Shown: positions 1 to 6,873 of the stretch, in pieces
Layout of the letters: each line of letters starts with the position of its first letter
Numbering within the stretch: the stretch's first letter is position 1
Source: Gemmatimonadota bacterium
GTDB taxonomy: Bacteria; Gemmatimonadota; Gemmatimonadetes; Gemmatimonadales; GWC2-71-9
Length of the DNA: 7,317 nucleotides
Reading direction: 5' to 3'
NCBI GenBank assembly: GCA_003222235.1
Contig: QHVD01000299.1
Location: 1 to 7,317 of the forward strand
Made by a program: the position numbers and the translations under genes
Notes under the pieces: model-generated
What the model was told of the DNA's origin: nothing
Databases searched by the model: none
Seen by the model: only the letters and a program-made list of their open reading frames with translations

Positions 1-815
1 AGCGGGGCCGGCGGCGGAGCGAACACGAAGCTCGCGAACGCCGCGCCGAGGCTGCTCGGGGTGCGCGCCACGGGAGTTCCGAGCGAGTCGACGCTGAGAT
101 ACCACTGCAGCACCGGCCCGAAGGTGGTGCCCTTGCCGAACGCGATGCTGGCGAGCGTGTCGGCGGCGATGCGAATGCCGTACGAGACAGTGCCGGAATC
201 GGTCGGGATATAGCGCGCCGCCGCCGTGTCGAGCTTGAACGACACCACCAGCTGGTGGCTCACCGTGTCGTCCGACACGACGCTGTCACCCGTCACCGGG
301 TCTTTCCTTCCCGGTTGCGCGAGCAGGGTGTCGATGTTCACGGTGCGGACGAGCGAGTCGGTGAACGGGGCCGCCACGGAGCCGAAGGTGGTGCCGGAAT
401 CGATCGTGATCGGCAGCCGGTAGAACTGCAGCCGGAGGTTGTGCGTCGCGGTGTCGCGCCGCAGAAGGACGAGCTTGAGCCGGGCGGAGTCGGCGCCGAG
501 GATCGGACCGGTCGAGGTATCGGCGCTCGAAATCCGGAAGCGCGAGCCGTACCCGTTGATCCGGAAGATCGGCCGGCCGTCCAGCGTATCCGTCGCGCCG
601 GGGATATGCGCCGCGAGCATCAGGGCGGCCTCCTGGGCGAGCACGTAGCCGCGGTGCGACGAGTCCCCGTGGATGCTGCTCGTGAGCAGCGTATCGACGA
701 TGGTGATCTGACCCGAGGGACAGAAATCCGGACACTGGCCCGGCGCCGTGAGCCGCTCCACGCACGCCGCGACGAGCAACGCGACGCCGATCAACGCGAG
801 CCGGCGCCTCGTCAC
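1..815 (-). CDS. Predicted secreted lipoprotein of unknown function (C-terminus beyond the left edge)
   Basis: I do not recognise this gene; it is open from its GTG start to the window edge (271 full codons, no stop). The N-terminus reads MTRRRLALIGVALLVAAC: three Arg, a hydrophobic stretch, and a VAAC lipobox with Cys18 as the predicted lipidated residue, so the product is probably anchored in an outer or inner membrane facing the periplasm. A CPDFC pair follows (residues 28-32). The rest is beta-rich, Thr/Ser/Asp-rich sequence with many 'DTL' and 'DSG' turns and a GTTFG motif that occurs twice (about 141-145 and 229-233). The segment around 111-136 (ARLKLVLLRR...LRLQFYRLP) faintly resembles DNRLRE-type surface domains, but that is only an impression. 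The GTG overlaps the cdd stop by 4 nt (GTGA), so it is probably translationally coupled as the last visible operon member. Hydrophobic codon pattern and the lipobox support it being real. Confidence 0.8.
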   Translation of the reverse strand, partial: MTRRRLALIGVALLVAACVERLTAPGQCPDFCPSGQITIVDTLLTSSIHGDSSHRGYVLAQEAALMLAAHIPGATDTLDGRPIFRINGYGSRFRISSADTSTGPILGADSARLKLVLLRRDTATHNLRLQFYRLPITIDSGTTFGSVAAPFTDSLVRTVNIDTLLAQPGRKDPVTGDSVVSDDTVSHQLVVSFKLDTAAARYIPTDSGTVSYGIRIAADTLASIAFGKGTTFGPVLQWYLSVDSLGTPVARTPSSLGAAFASFVFAPPPAP

Positions 816-1201
816 TTGGTGAGCGTCGCTTTCGCGAACGCGTCGGGCAGGAGATCGCGCAGCACCCAACGGCGCTCGGTCTTCGGCCCCACAGCGATCA
901 CCTGGAGGTCGAGCCCGAACTCGGCGAGCAGCTGGCGGCACGCGCCGCACGGCGACGCCGGTGGGTCCACGTCCGTCGCCACAACGATGTGGCTGAACCC
1001 CCGCGCCCCGTCCGCGATCGCGGCGCCGATCGCCATCCGTTCGGCGCAGATGGTGAGTCCGTAGGAGGCACTCTCGACGTTCGCCCCGACGAACACGCGG
1101 CCGTCGGCTGCCTCGAGCGCCGCGCCCACCCTGAACTTACTGTAGGGGCAGTACGCGTTCTTCTGCACCTCGCGCGCACGGCGCACCAGCTCGGCGCTCA
1201 C
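812..1201 (-). CDS. cdd: Cytidine deaminase (small, homotetrameric type)
   Basis: Zinc hydrolase of cytosolic pyrimidine salvage that deaminates cytidine and deoxycytidine to uridine and deoxyuridine. At 129 residues it matches the short homotetrameric bacterial class rather than the longer dimeric E. coli type. Visible signature: the N-terminal AYCPYSKFRVGAAL block (residues 16-29), the nucleoside-binding NVE (41-43), the catalytic CAE with zinc ligand Cys52 and proton-shuttle Glu54, and the PCGACRQ motif with zinc ligands Cys85 and Cys88. All catalytic positions are intact. The start is GTG, overlapping the deoB stop as GTGA, and the stop overlaps the next gene in the same way. The partnership with deoB is logical: after a nucleoside phosphorylase acts on uridine, DeoB handles the sugar phosphate. 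No separate promoter is seen, so expression should follow the upstream operon. Confidence 0.96.
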   Translation of the reverse strand: MSAELVRRAREVQKNAYCPYSKFRVGAALEAADGRVFVGANVESASYGLTICAERMAIGAAIADGARGFSHIVVATDVDPPASPCGACRQLLAEFGLDLQVIAVGPKTERRWVLRDLLPDAFAKATLTK

Positions 1202-2430
1202 GACCAGACTCCCGAGAGGAACGACGTCCCCGCCGCGAGCGGCGGCGCCACGCTGAAGTACTCGGCGACGGTCGCGCCCATGTCCGCGAACGTACTCCGC
1301 TCCCCGAGCGCCGTCGGCCGCACCCGCGGGCCCAGGGCCAGGATCGGCACCGCTTCACGCGAGTGGTCCGTCGACGGCGTGGTGGGGTCGTTCCCGTGGT
1401 CGGCGGTGAAAATGATCAGGTCATCTCCCTTGATGCGCGCCTCGAGCCGGGGAATCCAGGCGTCGAGCTGTTTCAGTCCTTCATGAAACCCCGGGACGTC
1501 GTTCCGGTGCCCCCAGGTCTGGTCGAACTCGATCACGTTCACGAAGATGAAGCCCGTCTCCACCGACGCGAGCGCCCGCTCTACCAGCCCGTAGGCGTGG
1601 CGGTTCGTGGGCGTGTGCTCGCTCGTGATGTTCCGGCCGGCGAACAGGTCGTCCACCTTGCCGATCCCGACCCGGGGGATCCCGGCGTCTGCCAGCCGGT
1701 CGAGCACGGTCACCCCCACGGGCGCGATCGAGAAGTCGCGGCGATACGCCGTGCGCTGGTACGCCCCCGGCCTTCCCGCAAACGGCCGCGCGATCACCCG
1801 GCTCACCATATGCTCGCCCACGAGCAGCTCCCGCGCGACCTCGCACGCCCGGTACAGCTCGGCAAGGGGGACCGTGTCCTCGTGCGCGGCGACCTGGAAG
1901 ACCGAGTCCGCAGAAGTGTATACGATCCACTTCCCGGTGCGCTGGTGCTCCTCGCCCAGCTCGGCGATGATGGCGGTCCCGGACGCCGCCCTGTTGCCGA
2001 TCACGCCGCGCCCGGTGCGACGCGCGAACTCGTCGAGCAGCTGCTGCGCAAAGCCGTTCGGATAGGTGCGAAACGGCCGGTCGAGGATGATCCCGCAGAT
2101 CTCCCAGTGCCCCGTGGTCGAGTCCTTACCCTGGGACTTGGGGAGCGCCACCCCGTACGCGGCTGTCGGACTAACCCCGGGCGCAAGCCCGGGGCCGGGC
2201 GCACCACTAACCCCACGCGCAAGCGCGGGGTCCCCGGGGTCCCCGGGGGACAGCCCGGGGATCGGCCGGCACCTGCCCAGGCCCAGCCGCTCCAGATTGG
2301 GGAGTCGCAGGCCCCCGACCGCACGCGCGACATTCCCGAGCGTGTCGCTCCCCGCGTCGCCGTAGGCCGCCGTATCCGGCGCCGGCCCGATGCCCAGGCC
2401 GTCCAGCACGATGATGGCGGCGCGCTTCAA
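1198..2430 (-). CDS. deoB: Phosphopentomutase with an in-frame palindrome-coded insertion
   Basis: Cytosolic Mn-dependent enzyme of the alkaline phosphatase superfamily that interconverts (deoxy)ribose-1-phosphate and (deoxy)ribose-5-phosphate, linking nucleoside breakdown to the pentose phosphate pathway. The 410-residue protein has the family landmarks: N-terminal VLDGLGIG with metal ligand Asp10, GDAGSDTLGN (24-33), GKDSTTGHWE (101-110), SADSVFQVAAHE (173-184), and the C-terminal metal ligands Asp303, His308 (EFDQTWGHR), Asp344-His345 (TADHGND) and His356 (DHSRE). The start is TTG, overlapping the alr stop as TTGA; it is chosen because MKRAAIIVLD matches the usual family N-terminus. Two oddities. 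Residues about 60-92 are a Pro/Gly/Ala-rich stretch roughly 22 residues longer than the Bacillus enzyme as I recall it, encoded by tandem hairpins. The position of the phosphorylated Thr of the Bacillus enzyme is Ser104 (codon TCG). The frame stays open, so the gene is probably functional. Confidence 0.95.
   Translation of the reverse strand: MKRAAIIVLDGLGIGPAPDTAAYGDAGSDTLGNVARAVGGLRLPNLERLGLGRCRPIPGLSPGDPGDPALARGVSGAPGPGLAPGVSPTAAYGVALPKSQGKDSTTGHWEICGIILDRPFRTYPNGFAQQLLDEFARRTGRGVIGNRAASGTAIIAELGEEHQRTGKWIVYTSADSVFQVAAHEDTVPLAELYRACEVARELLVGEHMVSRVIARPFAGRPGAYQRTAYRRDFSIAPVGVTVLDRLADAGIPRVGIGKVDDLFAGRNITSEHTPTNRHAYGLVERALASVETGFIFVNVIEFDQTWGHRNDVPGFHEGLKQLDAWIPRLEARIKGDDLIIFTADHGNDPTTPSTDHSREAVPILALGPRVRPTALGERSTFADMGATVAEYFSVAPPLAAGTSFLSGVWS
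2170..2260 (-). repeat. Tandem palindromic hairpins embedded in the deoB coding sequence
   Basis: Two 25-nt copies, 2206-2230 and 2170-2194, start exactly 36 nt (12 codons) apart. Read as deoB mRNA each is an 8-bp stem with a TTGC loop followed by GTTAGT or its remnant: CCCCGGGC/GCCCGGGG in one copy and CCCCGCGC/GCGTGGGG in the other. They differ at three positions; two of these form a compensatory pair swap and the third turns G-C into a G-U pair. They encode the related peptides PALARGVS (68-75) and PGLAPGVS (80-87). Upstream in the mRNA are two GGGGACCCC palindromes (2227-2244) and a partial third arm (2251-2260, coding PGLSPG). Confidence 0.85.
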
Positions 2431-3512
2431 CCGTAGATGCGGGGCAAGCGAGGTCCGAGCGACGTGAGCACTTCCCGCTGCAGCTGGTCGCCCCAGCCGG
2501 CGAACTCCTCCAGGCTGATTCGGCCGCCGTCGGACTCGCCGATCAGCGTCGCCACCTCGCCGACCGTGACCGCGTGGCCACGCGTCTCGACCATCGTCAG
2601 ATCCATCGTGACCGCGCCGATGATCGGACAGCGCCTGCCGTGGAGCACGGCCGAGGCGCGGCCCGAGACCCCGACCGAGCGCCGCACGCCGTCCGCGTAG
2701 CCGATGCCGAGCGTCGCGACCGTCGTGGGCTGTTTGGCGGTCCAGAGCGCGTTGTAGCTCACGCTCTCACCGGCCTCGACGCGCCGCACCGCGAGCACCC
2801 GCGCGCGCAGGCTCACCACCGGGCGCGGCTCCGGGAACCCTTCCCCGGGCGAGCCGCCATAAAGAAACACGCCGGGCCGCACCATGTCGAACGCGAAGCG
2901 CCGGTCGCGGAGCGCGGCGGCGCTGTTCGCGACGTGGAGCAGCGCCGGCCGGTGCGGCAACCGCGCCACCGCCTCGAGGAACCGCTCCCGCTGCCGGTCT
3001 GCCGAGCCGTCCCGGCGGTCCGCCGAGTGGAACTGGGTGTAACAGCCCTCGAGGCGTGGCGTGTCGAGGGCGCCCCGCAACGCCTCGATCTCGTCCCAGC
3101 GCACGCCCGAGCGGCCCATCCCGGTATCGATCTCGAGGTGGAAGGGGCGCTCGCCGCCGGCGGTCCAACTGGTGATCGACTCCGCGTCGCCGAGCACGGG
3201 GGTGAGGCCAAACTCGTGGAATTGGTAGAGCAGTGCGGGCTGCACCGGCATGAAGACGATTACGGGGCGGGTGATCCCCGCCGCTCGAAGCTCCGTGCCC
3301 TCCTGCACCGTCGCCACCCCGTAGCCCCACGGGTCGAGAGCCTCGAGCGCCTTACACACGGCGACCGCTCCAACCCCGTAGGCGTTCGCCTTCACCACCG
3401 GGAGGAGCCGCGTACCGGCGGCCCGTGCTACTGTGCGGGCGTTCTCGATGACGGCGGCGAGATTCACCTCGACCCAAGCGCGGCTGTCGCGCCCGTGGAT
3501 TGACACACTCAC
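2427..3512 (-). CDS. alr: Alanine racemase
   Basis: PLP-dependent cytosolic racemase converting L-alanine to D-alanine for peptidoglycan. From GTG 3512 the protein is 361 residues, normal for the family. Landmarks, numbered from that start: AWVEVNL at the N-terminus; PLP-binding Lys41 in VVKANAYG; EIDTGMGRSGV with Arg134; HVANSAA (His193, Asn196, Ser197); the MVRPGVFLYG block with Arg212; catalytic Tyr272 in GIGYADG; and the C-terminal VTMDLTMV. Start choice: an in-frame ATG at 3527 would add five residues (MIRAP), but that ATG lies inside a good -10 box (TATGAT), so a transcript from that promoter would begin downstream of it; GTG 3512 or GTG 3506 then fits better and also fits family length. 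Longer upstream reading in this frame only mirrors mazG. It is the first gene of the operon; its TGA overlaps the deoB TTG. Confidence 0.95.
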   Translation of the reverse strand: MSVSIHGRDSRAWVEVNLAAVIENARTVARAAGTRLLPVVKANAYGVGAVAVCKALEALDPWGYGVATVQEGTELRAAGITRPVIVFMPVQPALLYQFHEFGLTPVLGDAESITSWTAGGERPFHLEIDTGMGRSGVRWDEIEALRGALDTPRLEGCYTQFHSADRRDGSADRQRERFLEAVARLPHRPALLHVANSAAALRDRRFAFDMVRPGVFLYGGSPGEGFPEPRPVVSLRARVLAVRRVEAGESVSYNALWTAKQPTTVATLGIGYADGVRRSVGVSGRASAVLHGRRCPIIGAVTMDLTMVETRGHAVTVGEVATLIGESDGGRISLEEFAGWGDQLQREVLTSLGPRLPRIYG

Positions 3513-3527
3513 AGGGGCGCGTATCAT
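3500..3527 (+). promoter_or_regulatory. Predicted sigma70-type promoter for mazG, sharing its -10 with the alr promoter
   Basis: Perfect TTGACA (3500-3505), a 16-nt spacer, and TATCAT (3522-3527, 5 of 6). Transcription would begin near 3534, giving a leader of about 42 nt that carries the GGGAG ribosome binding site of mazG. The -35 lies in the first codons of alr. The -10 region TATCATA reads TATGATA on the other strand, so one melted segment could serve both directions. Confidence 0.6.
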
Positions 3528-3551
3528 ACCCCGCCCGGCAGCTAAATGCAA
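3523..3551 (-). promoter_or_regulatory. Predicted sigma70-type promoter for the alr-deoB-cdd operon
   Basis: Read on the minus strand, TTGCAT (3551-3546), a 17-nt spacer, and TATGAT (3528-3523, 5 of 6 to TATAAT). The start of transcription would be near 3516, leaving only about 4 nt before GTG 3512. The -10 box shares its base pairs with the oppositely directed mazG promoter. The -35 is weak (3 of 6), so this is a prediction from pattern and spacing only. Confidence 0.55.
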
Positions 3552-3576
3552 GGCGATGAAGCGGTTGGGAGAACCG

Positions 3577-4344
3577 ATGCCTAACGATGCCGCCCTGGCA
3601 CGCGCGCTCGCGTTGGTGCGCGACCTGCGAGCCCGCTGCCCCTGGGACCGTGCCCAGACCGCCGCGACATTGCGTCCGTATCTCGTCGAGGAGGTCCTGG
3701 AGTTGGACCAGGCTCTCAAGACCGGCAATCCTGCCGAGCTGCGGGACGAGCTGGGGGACCTGCTGCTCCATCTCGCCTTCCAAATCGTGATCGGCGAAGA
3801 GCGCCGTGCGTTCGACGCCGAATCCGTCACGCGCACGCTCGAGGAGAAGATGTGGCGGCGGCATCCGCATCTGTTCGCGGTCGCGGACCGCCCCGACCAC
3901 GAGGGCTGGGAACGAGTGAAGCGGGGGGAGCGGAAGGAGGGGCGGGAACAACGGGGCACGCTCAGCGGCCTGCCGCGAACCCTGCCTCCCCTACTCATGG
4001 CGTTCCGGCTCCAGGAGCGTGCCGCGGGCGTCGGGTTCGATTGGCCGGATGCGAAGGGGCCGCTCGAGAAAGTGAAGGAGGAGGTCGCGGAGGTAGAGCG
4101 GGAAACGGGAAAGGGTAAACGGGAAACGATCAAAGACGAGATCGGCGACTTGCTATTCGCGGTCGTGAATCTCGCCCGCAAGCTCGAGATCGATCCCCGC
4201 GCCGCGCTCGAGCAGGCGAACGACAAGTTCACTCGGCGTTTTGAGCAGGTGGAACGGCTGGCAGAAGCCCGGGGCCTAGAGCTGGGAAGGGCGAGCCTGG
4301 AGGAGCTGGATAAACTCTGGGAAGAGGTGAAGCAGCACGACTAA
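3577..4344 (+). CDS. mazG: Nucleoside triphosphate pyrophosphohydrolase MazG (two-domain)
   Basis: House-cleaning hydrolase that converts (d)NTPs to (d)NMP plus pyrophosphate; in E. coli it also affects ppGpp levels and survival under starvation. 255 residues with two all-alpha MazG domains. Domain 1: CPWD (21-24), EExxE at Glu38, Glu39 and Glu42, ExxD at Glu58 and Asp61 (DELGDLL), then KMWRRHPHLF (91-100). Domain 2: GVGFDWP (151-157), EExxE at Glu168, Glu169 and Glu172, ExxD at Glu188 and Asp191 (DEIGDLLFAVVNLAR), NDKFTRRF, ending EELDKLWEEVKQHD. ATG 3577 is preferred because GGGAG at 3567-3571 sits 5 nt upstream; ATG 3556 is a weaker alternative adding seven residues. The linker of domain 2 (175-184) is encoded by four 7-nt repeats, though its length looks normal. 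Divergent from alr, convergent with asnS. Confidence 0.95.
   Translation: MPNDAALARALALVRDLRARCPWDRAQTAATLRPYLVEEVLELDQALKTGNPAELRDELGDLLLHLAFQIVIGEERRAFDAESVTRTLEEKMWRRHPHLFAVADRPDHEGWERVKRGERKEGREQRGTLSGLPRTLPPLLMAFRLQERAAGVGFDWPDAKGPLEKVKEEVAEVERETGKGKRETIKDEIGDLLFAVVNLARKLEIDPRAALEQANDKFTRRFEQVERLAEARGLELGRASLEELDKLWEEVKQHD
4099..4126 (+). repeat. Four-unit 7-nt tandem array within mazG
   Basis: Four consecutive heptamers: CGGGAAA (4099-4105), CGGGAAA (4106-4112), GGGTAAA (4113-4119), CGGGAAA (4120-4126), followed by CG. Three of four units are identical. They encode residues 175-184 (RETGKGKRET), the linker between the EExxE and ExxD helices of the second MazG domain. No inverted partner is seen nearby. 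Confidence 0.75.
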
Positions 4345-4442
4345 GTGCGGAGTGCGGAGTGCGGAATGCGGAGTTGAAGTGGGAGGTCGTGCGGCACGAC
4401 GCCCACCGTTACACTCCGCACTCCGCATTCCGCATTCCGCAC
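4345..4442. repeat. Heptamer-built inverted repeat filling the mazG/asnS convergent gap; possible bidirectional terminator
   Basis: The left arm 4345-4374 and the right arm 4413-4442 are 30 nt each and are inverted copies at 27 of 30 positions. Each arm is four units of (G/A)TGCGGA plus GT; all three differences fall on the first base of a unit. The 38-nt loop holds a second stem: GTGGG (4379-4383) with CCCAC (4402-4406), and GTCGTG with CACGAC (4386-4400). It starts directly after the mazG stop and ends 4 nt before the asnS stop, so it could end transcription from both sides, but there is no T-tract on either strand. Confidence 0.85.
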
Positions 4443-4446
4443 TGGC

Positions 4447-5730
<1,284 letters not shown>

Positions 5731-5745
<15 letters not shown>

Positions 5746-6873
5746 AGGCGCGGCATACTAGTGGCGGGGTTTTGGGCTGTCAACGCGACGGCGTGCGCGT
5801 CCTCCTACGTCCCGCCCTCCAAGCTGGGGCCCGCCCGCCAGGAGACGAGCTGGCCGGTCTACCTGGGCACACCACGCCACGACGCCTGTGTCGCCGAGTC
5901 GCTCAACGCCGACCCCCGCCTGCTGTGGCGCGCGGACGTGGGGCGCGCCGTGCGCGGCAGCCCCGCCATCGGGGAGACCGTGCTGGTCGTGGGCGTGGCC
6001 GACCGGGCGGTGGCGCTGGTGGACCGCGCCACGGGTCAGGCCCTGTGGCGCACGCGGGTCGCCGGCACGGTGCAGGGCGGGCCGCTCCTCGAGTCGGACC
6101 GCGTGTACGTCGCGACCGAGGCCGCGCCCGACGCGAAGCTGTACGCGCTGCGGCTGCGCGACGGGCAGCCGATCTGGAGCACCAGGACCGAGAGTGTCGT
6201 CGCGCCGCTGGCGCTCGACGGCGACACCCTGTACGCCGGGACGGAGACGGGCGTGATGCTCCGGCTCGAGACGGACGCCGGGAAGATCGCCTGGCGGCGC
6301 CCGCTCGGCGGAGCGATCCGCGCGGCCCCGGTGCCGACGCCTGACGGCATCGCCGCGGCCACTACGGCCGATACCCTGTACCTGCTCGACCGCGCCACCG
6401 GCGCGGTCCGGGCACGCCTCGCCACCCCGGGCGCGGTGCTCGCCGGCCCGGCCCTCGACGGCTCGCGCCTCTACCTCGGCACCACGAGCGGCCGCCTGCT
6501 CGCGATCGAACTCCCGGCGCTGACCGTCGCCTGGGATCTGGCGGCGGGGGACGCGGTGTTCGGCGCCCCGGCGGTGGCGCGGGACACCGTGTACGCCTTG
6601 GCCCGCAACGGGACGCTGTGGGTGATCCCCGCCCGCCAACCCGCCGCCGCGCGCTCCTTCGCGCTCGCCATCGCGGCGACCGCCGGCCCGACCCCGCTCG
6701 CCTCGGGCGTGCTGGTGGCGAGCGTGAGCGGAGAGGTGCTGCTCGTCGATCGGGGGTCGGGCGCGGCCGCCTGGCGCGTGCAGCTCGACGGCCCCATCGA
6801 GCAGCCGCCGCTGGTGCGCGACGGCCAGTTGGTCGTGATCGGAGGCCGCGGCGATATTCAGGCGTACCGATGA
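5731..6873 (+). CDS. PQQ/beta-propeller repeat lipoprotein, BamB-like
   Basis: Predicted periplasmic lipoprotein of 380 residues built of PQQ-type beta-propeller repeats. In Gram-negatives the best-known relative is BamB, a scaffold of the outer-membrane beta-barrel assembly machine; the length fits (E. coli BamB is 392), but many other lipoproteins share the fold, so the role is an inference. From ATG 5731 the N-terminus has charged MKVGHRRG, hydrophobic ILVAGFWAV, then ATAC with Cys22 as the putative lipidated residue; GTG 5761 would destroy this signal. Repeat signatures, each ending near a Trp or equivalent: ALVDRATGQALW (95-106), LYALRLRDGQPIW (137-149), LRLETDAGKIAW (177-188), LYLLDRATGAV, LLAIELPALTVAW, LWVIPARQ, VLLVDRGSGAAAW, with a closing strand QLVVIGGRGDIQAYR. 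The asnS promoter lies inside codons 9-18. I see no convincing promoter of its own. Its stop overlaps the next start (ATGA). Confidence 0.85.
5755..5783 (-). promoter_or_regulatory. Predicted sigma70-type promoter for asnS
   Basis: On the minus strand: perfect TTGACA (5783-5778), a 17-nt spacer (5777-5761), and TAGTAT (5760-5755, 4 of 6). The predicted start near 5748 leaves about 3 nt before GTG 5745, and no ribosome binding site fits there, so the message would be close to leaderless. The whole promoter lies within the signal-peptide codons of the divergent lipoprotein gene. Confidence 0.7.

Noticed and set aside
1363..2436. Long plus-strand open frame opposite deoB
   Set aside because: It mirrors deoB in the antisense direction; the translation is Arg/Pro/Gly-rich with no recognisable domain, as expected in GC-rich DNA, while the minus strand has every DeoB motif.
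2574..3503. Plus-strand open frame opposite alr
   Set aside because: Low-complexity His/Arg/Ala-rich translation without motifs, opposite a complete alanine racemase.
3911..3955. Purine-rich stretch in mazG as another repeat array
   Set aside because: The G/A-rich stretch lacks a clear 7-nt period and codes for the expected charged linker between the two MazG domains.
3528..4232. Upstream extension of alr to about 601 residues on the minus strand
   Set aside because: The added part is Ser/Arg-rich antisense of mazG, has no family match, and alr is already full length from about 3512.
4345..4442. Classical rho-independent terminator
   Set aside because: The stem is strong but no T-run follows it on either strand, so it is kept as an inverted repeat with a possible terminator role.
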